Shown here in pieces: positions 34,133 through 43,509 of a stretch of DNA of 64,000 bases. Location of the stretch: the NCBI GenBank assembly GCA_963805715.1, contig CAWDVK010000020.1:930001-994000 (forward strand), written 5' to 3'. This DNA is from CAWDVK01 sp963805715 (GTDB lineage Bacteria; Actinomycetota; Actinomycetes; Streptosporangiales; Streptosporangiaceae). The notes under the pieces were generated by a model. That model was given only the letters and a program-made list of their open reading frames with translations. It was not told the origin of the DNA and ran no database searches. Every line of letters starts with the position of its first letter. Within the stretch, counting starts at the first letter, position 1. The position numbers and the translations under genes were made by a program.

Positions 34133-35005
34133 TTAGCTGATCTTGGTAATGACCCAGAGCTGCGCCGCGCCGACGGTGACGGGCCGGGCGACGGTGATGG
34201 TCACCTGCTTGCCAGTGCTGGGCTCGGTGGCTTTGAAGGTGTCCGGCCCGGTCTGGCTGACCGTGGCGTTGGTCATATGCCCGGCCGCCCAGGCCTGGGC
34301 CACCATCAGCGGGCTGCCCCGCCAGGGCTGGTGGCCCTCGATAAAGGCTGCCTGCACTTGCCAGAACTGCGGCCAGCTGGTGATGTCCGTGATTCCCGGG
34401 AATTGCGGCAGGCTCACGTGAGCGACGTCGACGCCCACGCGATAGGGCTGGGTAAGCGTGAATACCCTGAAGCCGGCCCGCTGGCTCAGCCCGACCCCGA
34501 AGCTCAGGTAGCTTTCGAAGTCGCCGGCGGCCCGTACTTGCAGCAGGGTGGGAAAAATCGGGGTGATAGTACCGGGGCCTGAGTAGGTCTGGTAGCCGCT
34601 CGACGGGTGGAACACAATGCGCAGGAACGCCTGCCCCGGAAGAGTCACCAGATCGCCCTTGGGGTCAGCCAGGACTTCGTTCACGTAGCCGATGCTGTAG
34701 CCGGGGATTCCCTGGCTGAACGTGAAGACGACCCGGTCGTAGGTGGCGTGCTGGCCAGCCGATATCGCCGTCAGGTACCCGGCGTGCGAGGGTGCCGCCG
34801 TGCGCGTGGTTGCTGGCCACGTGGCCACGGGTGACGCCGGGACAGGCGAGGACGGGGCGGGCGTTCGGGCCGACGGTGCGGTGGTCGCAGGCTTCGGTGC
34901 TTGGGTGCTTGGAGAGGTAGACGCTCCCGGCGGCGTGGTTGAACCGCATCCGGCAGCCAGGCCGACCACCGCAGCCAGTACCGCGAGGCCGCGCAGCGAT
35001 CGCAT
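34133..35005 (-). CDS. Lipoprotein with AMIN-like domain
   Basis: A 290-residue lipoprotein. The signal peptide is MRSLRGLAVLAAVVGLAAGC, with the Cys lipidated. A Pro/Thr/Ser-rich tether follows, and then an AMIN-like domain of about 130 residues (YDRVVFTFSQGIPGYSIGYV, AFLRIVFHPSSGYQTYSG, YLSFGVGLSQRAGFRVFTL, YRVGVDVAH). The last 90 residues form a separate region (FWQVQAAFIEGHQPWRGSPL to LWVITKIS). AMIN-type domains bind cell-wall glycans. GAGGGAG supports the inner ATG at 35005 over the GTG nine bases earlier. It lies 14 bp upstream of the next lipoprotein gene, probably as an operon. Confidence 0.78.
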   Translation of the reverse strand: MRSLRGLAVLAAVVGLAAGCGSTTPPGASTSPSTQAPKPATTAPSARTPAPSSPVPASPVATWPATTRTAAPSHAGYLTAISAGQHATYDRVVFTFSQGIPGYSIGYVNEVLADPKGDLVTLPGQAFLRIVFHPSSGYQTYSGPGTITPIFPTLLQVRAAGDFESYLSFGVGLSQRAGFRVFTLTQPYRVGVDVAHVSLPQFPGITDITSWPQFWQVQAAFIEGHQPWRGSPLMVAQAWAAGHMTNATVSQTGPDTFKATEPSTGKQVTITVARPVTVGAAQLWVITKIS

Positions 35006-35254
35006 GCTGCTCACTCCCTCACTGCTAATGATCCTCTACTTTTTTCTGTCTAGGGAGGCGACACCACCCGAGTAAAGGGACGAAAGACCTTTCACCGTTC
35101 CATTGGCCGGGACCCCTGTAGAGCGGCGCAGTGTCCGGCTGACTGCCCGATGCGGGTCCTGACGTGCTGAAGGTGAACGGGCACGGTTTCGAAATCATGC
35201 TGGTTGCCGAATCCCATGATCACCGCAGAAGGTCACTGAAACGGCAGCGAGGAG

Positions 35255-35650
35255 TCAGCTCTCCTGCCTGATCATCGAGACCAGCGCGGTCGCTGGTGAG
35301 ACCAGCGCGTCAACCCCCCAGGACTGGTCAAAGAGCTCGTCGTTGGCAGGGTCGTTGACGCGGGCGATGACCCTCGGGACGTTGAAGTGGTTTTTGGCGA
35401 GGAGCGAGATGACGAGGTTGTCCTCGTCGGATTGCGTGCAGGCGACGAGGACATCGGCCCGGAGCGCTCCGGCGGCCTCAAGCGTCGATGGGACCAGCGC
35501 GTCTCCGCGCACGGCGCGAAGGCCGGCCTTGGCGAGTGCGGATTCGCGGCCGGCTTCGGTGTCGATGACCGTCACCTCATCGCCCGCCCTGTGGAGCGCG
35601 TCAGCGACTTGCTCAGCCAGTCCCGTCCCGCCGATCACGATGATCCGCAT
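35255..35650 (-). CDS. TrkA-N (RCK) domain protein
   Basis: A 131-residue Rossmann RCK domain that binds NAD(H) or ATP and gates potassium transporters: MRIIVIGGTGLAEQVADAL, VTVIDTEAGRESAL, VLVACTQSDEDNLVISLLAK, VPRVIARVNDPANDELFDQ. It lacks the C-terminal RCK_C domain that its partner has. The ATG at 35650 overlaps the stop of the upstream TrkA gene (TGATG), so the two are co-translated and probably hetero-assemble. No TrkH or KtrB channel is in the window. Confidence 0.88.
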   Translation of the reverse strand: MRIIVIGGTGLAEQVADALHRAGDEVTVIDTEAGRESALAKAGLRAVRGDALVPSTLEAAGALRADVLVACTQSDEDNLVISLLAKNHFNVPRVIARVNDPANDELFDQSWGVDALVSPATALVSMIRQES

Positions 35651-36306
35651 CAGGACCACTTCCCGCCGAGAAAGCTCCTGAGCCGGCCAAGCGAACCTGC
35701 CGCGACGATGAAGGACAGGACGTCACCGCCCTCCAGGGGTGTCGACGGCTCGGGGATTCTGGAGTGCCCCGTCCTGCTCAGCTCCACCACACCGATCTCC
35801 CCCGGAACGTTGAACTCGGCGACCCGCCGCCCGGCCAGGTAGTCAGGGATCCTCGATCGGACGAGCAGTGTCTCACCGTTGCCGAAGGTCTGGTGTGGTT
35901 CGAGCGTCCGATGGTGCAGCAGCTGGATCGCCCGGTTGACGGTGGTCTGCACGGATCCGACGGTAGTGATGCCGAACTCGGTGTAGACCGGAGCGCGGGC
36001 AGGATCGTGCAGACGCGCAAGGACGTGGGGCACCCGGTAGACGTCACGGGCCACCCGGGCCGCGACGATGTTGGCGCTGTCGTACGGCGTAAGGGCGACG
36101 AACGCCTCCGCATGGGCGATTCCTGCCGCCTCGAGCACCCGCGGGCTGATGCCGTTCCCCGGCACAAGGCGGCCGCGGAATCCAGCAGGCAGCCCGCTTC
36201 TGACGGCGTCGTCCAGCTCGACGACGGTGACCGTGTCGCCTTCCGCGTCGAGCCTGGTTGCCAGCGCCCGGCCTGTTCTCCCGCAGCCGATGATCACGAC
36301 GTGCAT
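35650..36306 (-). CDS. TrkA-type potassium-uptake regulatory protein (RCK_N plus RCK_C)
   Basis: A 218-residue protein with an N-terminal nucleotide-binding domain (HVVIIGCGRTGRALATRLDA, VTVVELDDAVRSGLP, AFVALTPYDSANIVAARVAR) and a C-terminal RCK_C domain (LVRSRIPDYLAGRRVAEFNV, IGVVELSRTGHSRIPEPS, LEGGDVLSFIVAAGSL). GGAGGAG precedes the ATG. It starts nine bases after the P-type ATPase and overlaps the next TrkA gene, giving a three-gene operon that points to monovalent cation homeostasis. Confidence 0.9.
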   Translation of the reverse strand: MHVVIIGCGRTGRALATRLDAEGDTVTVVELDDAVRSGLPAGFRGRLVPGNGISPRVLEAAGIAHAEAFVALTPYDSANIVAARVARDVYRVPHVLARLHDPARAPVYTEFGITTVGSVQTTVNRAIQLLHHRTLEPHQTFGNGETLLVRSRIPDYLAGRRVAEFNVPGEIGVVELSRTGHSRIPEPSTPLEGGDVLSFIVAAGSLGRLRSFLGGKWS

Positions 36307-36315
36307 GGCTCCTCC

Positions 36316-39129
36316 TTACCAGGCGGCGGACTGCCCGTGGGCAGGCCTGGCCGCGCCCGTGCGCCGCGCCCGGTGTCTGGACCGGAGGATCGCCTTGCGG
36401 GTCTCCTCCGCGACGAGCAGCAAGGCTCCCAGCGCCACGAGCACGAGCCAGTCGATCGCAGTCAGCGGCGCCGTATTGAACACTGACTGCAGCACCGGAA
36501 CATAGCTGATGCACGAGACGAAAAAAATCCCGAAGAGCCCGGCGAACACGAGCGGCTTATTGGAGAAGATGCCGATGCGCAGGATGCTCTGCTCCTCGGT
36601 GCGCACGGCGAAGCTGTTGAAGAACTGGCTGACGACGATCCCGGCCTGGGTCATGGTCAGCGCCTCACGGTAGGTGGGGTTGGCTGGGGTGAACGCGCTG
36701 AACGGCAGGTGAGCGGTATGGATGCGCCAGAAGAACGCGGCCACGACACCAGCCGACTGGATCGACCCGAGGAAGCAGAACCGCCGGACCACCGCCCAGT
36801 TGAACAGGTGCTCGCCCGGCGGTCGTGGCGGGCGGGACATCGTGCCCGGCTCGGTGCGCTCGGTGCCGAGGGCAAGAGCAGGCATGACATCTGAGCCCAG
36901 GTCGATCGCGAGAACCTGCAGCGCGCTGAGGGGAACCAGCGGGAACCCGACGAATACCGCCACAAGGATCGGCGCGAGCTCGGCCAGGTTATGGCTGAAA
37001 AGGTAGATCAGGAACTTGCGGATGTTCCGGTAGACGGTGCGGCCGAGTTCCACCGCGGCCGCGATCGACGCGAACGAGTCATCGAGCAAGATCATGACGG
37101 AGGCGGCTCGGGCGACGTCGGTGCCGCCCTCGCCCATCGACACACCGATGCTGGCACGCTTGAGCGCCGGGGCGTCGTTGACGCCATCGCCGGTCACCGC
37201 GACCACTTCCCCGCGGTCTTCCAGCGCAGCGACAATGCGCATCTTGTGCTCTGGCTTCGCCCGGGCGAACAGCAACTGCTCGGTCTCCAGCGTCATGGCG
37301 GCGAGTTCGCTGTCACTCATCGCGTCGAGATCGCTGCCGTTGACGATCCGCACGGGGCCGTCACCGATGATGCCGACCCGCCGGGCGATCGACTCCGCCG
37401 TAAGGCCGTAGTCACCGGTGATCATGTAGATGCGGATGCCTGCCCGGCGGCATGCGGCCACGGCGTCTACGACTTCGGGCCGGGGCGGGTCCGACATGGC
37501 CACCAGGCCCAGCAGCGTGAGCTCGTGCTCGGCTTCGGAACCCGACGGGTGGCCGGTGGCCAGGTCCCGCCTCGCCACGGCGAGCACGCGGAGCCCCCCG
37601 GCTGCCATCGCATCGTTGGCGCTCGCCACCTGCTGGCGCAGCGTCTCATCGAGCGCCACATCCTGCCCCAGCCACCGGACGGCCACGCAGCGTTCCAGCA
37701 TGGCCTGGGGTGATCCCTTGACGCACGCTTCGTACGACCCGTCACCGAGTCGGTGGATCGTGCTCATCAGCTTGCGGTCGGCGTCGAAGGGAAAGGCGGC
37801 AACACGCGGCGTGCGGGCCTCCTCGGCAGCCATGTCAACGCCGGCTTTTGCCGCGGCGACCAGGATCGCGCCCTCGGTCGTGTCGCCCAGCACCCGCCAG
37901 ACCAGGCGGCGCTCAGGGTCAGGCGGCAAGAGCCGGGCATCAGAGCACAGGCCGCCAGCCCGCAGCACCTCGGTAGTGCCGCCCGCTTCCTCAACCTTCC
38001 CCTCCGGCGCATAACCCACCCCGGTCACCTGATGCTCCCGGCCGGACTCCCAGACAGCCTGGACCGTCATCTCGGCCTTGGTCAGCGTCCCCGTCTTGTC
38101 GGTGCAGATGATGGTCGTCGACCCGAGGGCCTCCACCGCGGTGAGCCGTTTGATCAGAGCGTTGCTGCGGGCCATCCGCCGCACGGCCACGGCCAGCGAA
38201 ACAGACATCGTGGCCGGCAGTCCCTCGGGCACAAGTGCCACCATGACGCCCAGAGCGAACACGAACGACCCGACGACGGAATGGCTGACCAGAGCGCGAA
38301 TGGCGAACAGGCCGATCCCCGCCGCGATCGCGACGACGGCAACCCGCCGGGCCATCACCTTCACCTCACGCTGCAGCGGGCTGTCCTCCTGCGGCACCTC
38401 GGCCGTCAGGCGGTAGATACGGCCGAACTCGGTAGCCAGCCCGGTCGCGAACACCACGGCCCTGCCGGTGCCGTTGACGACTGACGTGCCCATGAACACG
38501 CAGTTGCGCGCGTCGGCCGCCTGCACCTGCGGCACCGCATCGGAGATCCGGGGTGTCGGGCGGCTCTCACCGGTCAGAGCAGCCATCTCCACCTGCAGGT
38601 CCTGTGCATCAATCAGGCGGCAATCCGCCGAGATGGCATCCCCCGCATCCAGCACCACCAGGTCGCCCGGAACCAGATCCAGGGCAGCGACCTCCCTCAG
38701 TTCGCCGTCACGGATGACGCGCGCGGTGGCCGGCACCATCGCCTGCAGCGCCTCAGCCGTCCGCTCGGCGGCATGCTCCTGCGCGAACCCGATGACCGCA
38801 TTCAGCAGCACCACCCCGAGAATCCCGATCGCCAGCTCAAGGTCAGCAGCATCCTTGGGAGTGCTGAGGGCATAAGCCAGGAAAGTGATCCCGGCAGCGA
38901 CCATCAGCACGACAGCGAACATGTTGGCGAACTGCGACCCGAACTCGGCCAGGATCGGCCGGCGGCGCGCCGCCGGCAGCCGGTTGGCGCCCACCTCGGC
39001 CCGCCGCGCCGCTGCCTCGTCCGCCGAAAGGCCCCGAGCCGAGCTCTTAAGCTCGGCAAGGACCTGCTGCCGCTCCAGCGACGGCACCACCGCCATCGGA
39101 TGCTCCCGCACCTGAACCGCAGACGGCAC
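36316..39129 (-). CDS. P2-type cation-transporting ATPase
   Basis: About 937 residues from GTG 39129. The N-terminal cation-ATPase domain (ELKSSARGLSADEAAARRAE) is followed by the actuator motif LTGESRPT, the M4 motif VPEGLPATM, the phosphorylation site ICTDKTGTLTKAEM, hinge GDGVNDAPALKRA, and M5/M6 with LAELAPILV and AIDLGSDVMPALALGTE. The last block resembles the IDLGTDxxPAxxL motif of Na+/K+-type pumps more than SERCA. Two TrkA genes follow in the operon, so Na+ or K+ is more likely than Ca2+. There are ten predicted helices. Confidence 0.88.
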   Translation of the reverse strand: MPSAVQVREHPMAVVPSLERQQVLAELKSSARGLSADEAAARRAEVGANRLPAARRRPILAEFGSQFANMFAVVLMVAAGITFLAYALSTPKDAADLELAIGILGVVLLNAVIGFAQEHAAERTAEALQAMVPATARVIRDGELREVAALDLVPGDLVVLDAGDAISADCRLIDAQDLQVEMAALTGESRPTPRISDAVPQVQAADARNCVFMGTSVVNGTGRAVVFATGLATEFGRIYRLTAEVPQEDSPLQREVKVMARRVAVVAIAAGIGLFAIRALVSHSVVGSFVFALGVMVALVPEGLPATMSVSLAVAVRRMARSNALIKRLTAVEALGSTTIICTDKTGTLTKAEMTVQAVWESGREHQVTGVGYAPEGKVEEAGGTTEVLRAGGLCSDARLLPPDPERRLVWRVLGDTTEGAILVAAAKAGVDMAAEEARTPRVAAFPFDADRKLMSTIHRLGDGSYEACVKGSPQAMLERCVAVRWLGQDVALDETLRQQVASANDAMAAGGLRVLAVARRDLATGHPSGSEAEHELTLLGLVAMSDPPRPEVVDAVAACRRAGIRIYMITGDYGLTAESIARRVGIIGDGPVRIVNGSDLDAMSDSELAAMTLETEQLLFARAKPEHKMRIVAALEDRGEVVAVTGDGVNDAPALKRASIGVSMGEGGTDVARAASVMILLDDSFASIAAAVELGRTVYRNIRKFLIYLFSHNLAELAPILVAVFVGFPLVPLSALQVLAIDLGSDVMPALALGTERTEPGTMSRPPRPPGEHLFNWAVVRRFCFLGSIQSAGVVAAFFWRIHTAHLPFSAFTPANPTYREALTMTQAGIVVSQFFNSFAVRTEEQSILRIGIFSNKPLVFAGLFGIFFVSCISYVPVLQSVFNTAPLTAIDWLVLVALGALLLVAEETRKAILRSRHRARRTGAARPAHGQSAAW

Positions 39130-39442
39130 AGCACCCCCGCTCGCAGAGCTCAACCGGCCCGCACGCAAGATACCGGGCATGAACCATCTCAGCACAGAAC
39201 GAAAAGGCGCCAGCGTGCTCGCGCCGGGCAAAACCAGGCCGGCAAAGCGCTATCGACAGGCCTGCGGCGCAACAGTACGTCCTCGGCGCCAGATCGGTGG
39301 CCACGCGTCACCTGGCCAACGCGGCTGCTGTTGATCGCCGTGGCCGTCACTGTGGTGTCATTCGTCGTGCTGGCGGCAGCGTTGCCCGGTCCCGCGGCCT
39401 GCGGCCTTGATAGCGAAACGGGCAGCGCAGCGCGGCGCCCGG
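39130..39442. other. Intergenic with an orphan hydrophobic segment
   Basis: On the plus strand a frame near 39305-39400 encodes one strong hydrophobic stretch (WPTRLLLIAVAVTVVSFVVL) followed by a polar tail ending at 39477. No start signal or homologous N-terminus was found, so it may be a remnant or chance. Nothing else is seen between the ATPase and the lyase genes. Confidence 0.3.
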
Positions 39443-40855
39443 CTACGGCCGGTCGAAGCGGGCCTGGAAGAACCTGAGGTAGTGCGGCTCGTAGGTCATG
39501 ACGAGCCCTTTCGCTGACTCGCGCTGAGCGTAGACCGCCTCCACTGCCTCGGCCACGATGTCCATGTGCGCCTGGGTGTAGACCCGGCGAGGGATCGCCA
39601 GCCGGGTCAGCTCAAGCTTCGGGCGATTGTGGTCGCCGGTCCTCAGATCGCGGCCTGCCGACACGATCCCTCGTTCCATTCCGCGGATTCCGGAGTCGAG
39701 GTAGAGCTCGGCGGCGAGCGTCTGGGCAGGAAACTGATTCTGCTCCAGATGCGGGTAGAACCGGCGCGCGTCCAGGAAGATCGCGTGACCGCCGACCGGC
39801 TTCACGAACGGGACACCCGCCGCGCCGAGCAGCTCGCCGAGGTAGCGCACCTGCCCGATCCGGGCCCGGACGTGCTCTTCCTGGACGGACTCGGCGATGC
39901 CGATCGCCATCGCTGCCATGTCCCGTCCGGCCAGCCCGCCGTAGGTGTGCAGGCCCTCGAAGACGACAACGAGGTTGCGGGCCTCATCGAACAGCTCCGG
40001 GTCATTGAGGGCGAGCCAGCCGCCGATGTTGACCAGCGAGTCCTTCTTGGCCGACATCCAGGCGCCGTCGGTGTAGGAGCAGAACTCCTTGAGGATCTCA
40101 GCGATCGTCTTGTCCGCGTAGCCAGGTTCACGCTCCTGGATGAAGAATGCGTTCTCGACCATCCTGGTCGCGTCCAGGAACAGCCGAATCCCGTGCTGGT
40201 CGCAGAGGACCCGGAGGGCACGCACGCATCCCATGCTCACTGGCTGCCCGCCCGCCATGTTGACCGTGCCGGCCAGGCTGACGTAGGCGATCTGCCCGGC
40301 GCCCTCGCGCGCGATCAGGCTCTCCAGCTTGCCGAGATCCACATCTCCTTTGAACGGATGCTCGCTCAGCGGGTCGTGGGCCTCATCAATGATCACGTCC
40401 GCGAACACGCCGCCAGCCCGCTCCTGGTGCACCCGCGTGGTTGTGAAGTACATGTTGGCAGGCACGAACTGGCCGGGGCGGATGGCGACCTGGCTGATGA
40501 GGTGCTCGGCGCCCCGTCCCTGATGGGTCGGCACCACATTCCGGTAGCCGTAGAACTCGCGGACCGCTTCCGCAAGCTCGTAGAAGTTCCGCGAGCCGGC
40601 GTAGGCCTCGTCGCCGAGCATCAGGGCAGCCCACTGCCGGTCGCTCATCGCGTTCGTGCCCGAGTCGGTGAGCAGGTCGATGTAGACATCCTCGGAGCGG
40701 AGCAGGAACGTGTTGTAGCCGGCCTCGGCGGCCGCCTCCGCGCGTTCCTCGGGTGTGGTCATCCGCAGCGGCTCGACCATTTTGATCTTCCAGGGCTCGG
40801 CCCAGGACCGGCGGCCGAGCTGCCCCCCGGTGGTCACCGGCAGGTCCGTCGTCAT
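39443..40855 (-). CDS. tpl: Tyrosine phenol-lyase (beta-eliminating lyase)
   Basis: A 470-residue PLP enzyme converting tyrosine to phenol, pyruvate and ammonia. Strong family blocks are AEPWKIKMVEPLRMTT, AGYNTFLLRSEDVYIDLLTD with SGTNAMSD, VPTHQGRGAEHLISQ, NMYFTTTRVHQE, LDATRMVENAFFI, the PLP lysine in WMSAKKDSLVNIGG and LAGRDMAAMAIG. The GMERGIVSAGRD block keeps the Arg typical of tyrosine phenol-lyase; tryptophanases have another residue there. The LRFFQARF ending also matches. GGAGGAG fixes the ATG at 40855. It is uncommon in actinobacteria and lies downstream of a carboxyethyl-ornithine-synthase-like gene. Confidence 0.88.
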   Translation of the reverse strand: MTTDLPVTTGGQLGRRSWAEPWKIKMVEPLRMTTPEERAEAAAEAGYNTFLLRSEDVYIDLLTDSGTNAMSDRQWAALMLGDEAYAGSRNFYELAEAVREFYGYRNVVPTHQGRGAEHLISQVAIRPGQFVPANMYFTTTRVHQERAGGVFADVIIDEAHDPLSEHPFKGDVDLGKLESLIAREGAGQIAYVSLAGTVNMAGGQPVSMGCVRALRVLCDQHGIRLFLDATRMVENAFFIQEREPGYADKTIAEILKEFCSYTDGAWMSAKKDSLVNIGGWLALNDPELFDEARNLVVVFEGLHTYGGLAGRDMAAMAIGIAESVQEEHVRARIGQVRYLGELLGAAGVPFVKPVGGHAIFLDARRFYPHLEQNQFPAQTLAAELYLDSGIRGMERGIVSAGRDLRTGDHNRPKLELTRLAIPRRVYTQAHMDIVAEAVEAVYAQRESAKGLVMTYEPHYLRFFQARFDRP

Positions 40856-41045
40856 CGACTCCTCCAAACGATCGGTCAGGTGATCCGGGCCCGTTCACCG
40901 CATTCGCAGCGGACCGGCCAGCAGCGGCGCAGAACATCCACGACTTGACGAATGCGACAACAGGTTCTTCGTCAAGCAATCTAGGTCATGACGGTACGCG
41001 CGATCTTCCGCGCTCTCAGGCCCAGTCGTGGCCTGCCTGCTGTTC

Positions 41046-42191
41046 CTACGGGCGCGGCGCGTGCGGATAGTCCGGCGAGCGGTGCTGGAAGGACAGGATG
41101 CGCGGGTTCTGGATGACGCCGTCCCGGATCTCGATGGCCCGCCGGATGGTCTGGTTCGCGTCCCAGGACCGGGGGCCCGCGAGTACCGGGCGCAGGTGCG
41201 GCAGCAGGGCCTCGCTTATCTCCCAGGTGGCGGAGTCCCACAGGTACGACGGGCTGTGGTCCACGCCGTAGTAGCGGACGTTATTGCCGACCGTGAGCAT
41301 CGGCTCCGCGAAGGAGGTCGGCCGTGCCCAGCTGAAGCCCATGCCCTCGTCGCAGGACACGTCGACGATGAGAGTGCCGGGCGTGAAGGACTTCAGGTCG
41401 TCGCCGGAGACGAACATCAGGGGCGCGTCAGTGTCCTGCAGCACGCAGTTCACCACGATGTCGTGCTCGGCGAGGAACGCCGCCAGCGGCACCCGGCCGT
41501 TTTCGCGCAGCACGTGGCAGCGGGCCGGGTCACTGGCGTCGTGCTCGAAATGTGCCATGCGCGCCGAGTGGATCGGCGAGGCGACCGCGTTGATGTCACG
41601 ATGAGTCAGCACGTCAACGTCGGTCACGCCGTGCGCGTTGAGGGCCGTCACCGCGCCGCGGCCGGTAGCACCGAAGCTGATGACGGCCGCCCGCAGCCGG
41701 CGGCCGTACTCGCCCGTCGTCCCGATGAGCTCCAGGGCATGCAGGACCGAGGAGTAACCGGCCATCTCGTTGTTCTTATGAAAGACGTGCAGGCTGAACG
41801 AACCGTCGGCCGCCCAGTAGTTCATTGCCTCGAAGGCGATCAGCGTGAGCCGCCGGTCGACGCCCAGCTGGGTGATTTCCTCGTCCTGGACACAATGCGG
41901 CCAGCCCCACAGGACCTGTCCCTCGCGCATCTCCCCGAGGTCCTGCGGCAGCGGCTTGGGGAGCACGATGACATCGCATTCCGCGAAGAGCTGATCACGG
42001 GTGCGAAGCCCTGCGACGTAGGGAGCGAGCTGTTCGTCAGGCACGCCGAAAGACTCACCGTAACCGCGCTCAAGGTAGACGCGTTCCCGCAGGTCCGCGG
42101 CGATCCGCTCGACGTGCAGCGGATGGATCGGAAGCCTGCGCTCATGCTCCTTCCGCGACCGCGCCATGACTGCGAGGCTGAGCTGATCCAC
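41046..42191 (-). CDS. N5-(carboxyethyl)ornithine synthase-like dehydrogenase
   Basis: A 381-residue member of the alanine dehydrogenase/PNT-fold group. It starts at GTG 42191 with GGGAG upstream: VDQLSLAVMARSRKEHERRL and PIHP. Other landmarks are YGESFGV, LPKPLPQDLGEMREGQVLWG, the nucleotide-binding strand AAVISFGATGRGAVTALNAH, HDIVVNCVLQDTDAPLMFV, LIVDVSCDEGMGFSWARPT and VDHSPSYLWDSATWEISEAL. The VDHSPS-type segment matches the carboxyethyl-ornithine synthase style. Such enzymes reductively couple pyruvate to an amino group of ornithine or lysine. Tyrosine phenol-lyase, a pyruvate producer, lies 190 bp downstream on the same strand. The exact substrate is uncertain. Confidence 0.78.
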   Translation of the reverse strand: MDQLSLAVMARSRKEHERRLPIHPLHVERIAADLRERVYLERGYGESFGVPDEQLAPYVAGLRTRDQLFAECDVIVLPKPLPQDLGEMREGQVLWGWPHCVQDEEITQLGVDRRLTLIAFEAMNYWAADGSFSLHVFHKNNEMAGYSSVLHALELIGTTGEYGRRLRAAVISFGATGRGAVTALNAHGVTDVDVLTHRDINAVASPIHSARMAHFEHDASDPARCHVLRENGRVPLAAFLAEHDIVVNCVLQDTDAPLMFVSGDDLKSFTPGTLIVDVSCDEGMGFSWARPTSFAEPMLTVGNNVRYYGVDHSPSYLWDSATWEISEALLPHLRPVLAGPRSWDANQTIRRAIEIRDGVIQNPRILSFQHRSPDYPHAPRP

Positions 42192-42456
42192 GCGCGCTCC
42201 CTTGCTCGGATCCTTGTGTAGCACACCGGCCCGCGGCGCGGCACGCCCGCCAGCCACGCCGCAAGGCTGCCGCAGACCGCCCTGGCTCCATACTGCGGCG
42301 GGTCCTGCTGCTGAGTACCCTGGGCGCGGCGCCCCTTCGCGCTCCTGGTACCCCTCACCTGGGGCAGGCCCGCGGCTGGCGTTCTACGTGATCGGGATAC
42401 TGGCGGGCGGTCACGAGCAGCACCGTGGGCGGTGGCCGGGGAGGGCAGAGGTCCCC

Positions 42457-43434
42457 ATGCCGAACGAGAGCACACGGACCGTATGGGTGGCCCTGGTAGC
42501 TGGCCTTGGGGTGGCGCTCGCCAAAGCCGGCGCGGCGGTCTTCACTGGTTCATCCGCGATGGCCGCCGAGGCCTCGCATTCGCTCGCCGATACCGCCAAC
42601 GACCTGTTCCTCCTCGTCGCTCAGCTCCGCAGCACCCACGGTCGCGACGATCGGCATCCCCTGGGGTACGGGCGAGAGGCATACTTCTGGGCGCTGATCG
42701 CGGCCCTCGGCGTGTTCGTCGCCGGTGCGGCGTTCTCCTTGCGTGAGGGCATCGATGAGCTGATCCATCCCAGCGTTACCTCATCGTTCGCCGTGGCCTA
42801 TGTCGTGCTTGCGATCTCCACCGTCTTTGATCTGGTGTCATTTCGCCGATCTGCGGGCCAGATGATTGTCCGGGGGCGCCACTTCAATCGAGACCTCCTG
42901 GAGGAGTCCAGGAGGACGTCCGACCCCAGCCTGCGGGCTGTGTTCCTCGAAGACGCGGTGTCAGTCTCGGGTGACGTGGTCGCGTTGGCCGGCTTGGCCC
43001 TTAATCAGATCACCGGGTCGTCAGTACCCCAGGGGGTGGCCGCGGTGCTCATCGGGCTGGTGCTCATCCGTGTCAGTCTCCGGCTCGTCCAACGCAGCCA
43101 CGACTTCCTGGTCGGCGCCTGGCTGCTGACCCCCGCGGCTCCCCAGGGGCGCGATGACGACGGCTTCACCCAGCCACTCCGGCCGGCTGACGAGCAGGGA
43201 ATACGAGCCTTTCTCCTTGCCTACCCCGGAGTGACCGCCATTCGCGAGCTCCTCGTCACGTTCGTCGGCCCGGGCCAGGTATGGATTATCGCCCGCCTTG
43301 ACATCGCCGATGACCTCCGCGGGGATCAGGTCAAATCGCTCGTACGCGGCATCGAGTCGGGTCTCAAGCATGAATCGGAAAACGTCTATCGCGTCGACGT
43401 CGCGCCCATCGGCGGAGCGCAGGCCTCACCGTAG
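42457..43434 (+). CDS. Cation diffusion facilitator (CDF) exporter
   Basis: A 325-residue membrane transporter exporting divalent metal ions, probably Zn2+ or Mn2+, in exchange for protons. TM1-2 contain VWVALVAGLGVALAKAGAAV and AEASHSLADTANDLFLLVA, whose H..D pair binds metal. A histidine/glycine loop is HPLGYGREAYFWALIAALGV. TM5 has AVFLEDAVSVSGDVVALAGL with the E/D..D metal pair. The C-terminal cytoplasmic domain spans 225-325. GGGAGG upstream supports the ATG. A hairpin at 43455 follows the stop. Confidence 0.88.
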   Translation: MPNESTRTVWVALVAGLGVALAKAGAAVFTGSSAMAAEASHSLADTANDLFLLVAQLRSTHGRDDRHPLGYGREAYFWALIAALGVFVAGAAFSLREGIDELIHPSVTSSFAVAYVVLAISTVFDLVSFRRSAGQMIVRGRHFNRDLLEESRRTSDPSLRAVFLEDAVSVSGDVVALAGLALNQITGSSVPQGVAAVLIGLVLIRVSLRLVQRSHDFLVGAWLLTPAAPQGRDDDGFTQPLRPADEQGIRAFLLAYPGVTAIRELLVTFVGPGQVWIIARLDIADDLRGDQVKSLVRGIESGLKHESENVYRVDVAPIGGAQASP

Positions 43435-43454
43435 CCGACAGCCGTGCCTACTTC

Positions 43455-43509
43455 CGCGCCGCTCACGTAGTCAGGCCGCGCCACCGCCGCCTGCTACGTG
43501 AGCGGCGCG
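43455..43509 (+). terminator. Hairpin terminator candidate after the CDF gene
   Basis: A perfect 16-bp inverted repeat (CGCGCCGCTCACGTAG at 43455-43470 and its complement at 43494-43509) with a 23-nt loop begins 20 bases after the CDF stop. There is no U-tract, as is common for actinobacterial terminators. Confidence 0.6.

Noticed and set aside
39222..39477. Single-span membrane protein on the plus strand
   Set aside because: One hydrophobic stretch is convincing, but no start codon with a binding site and no conserved N-terminus were found.
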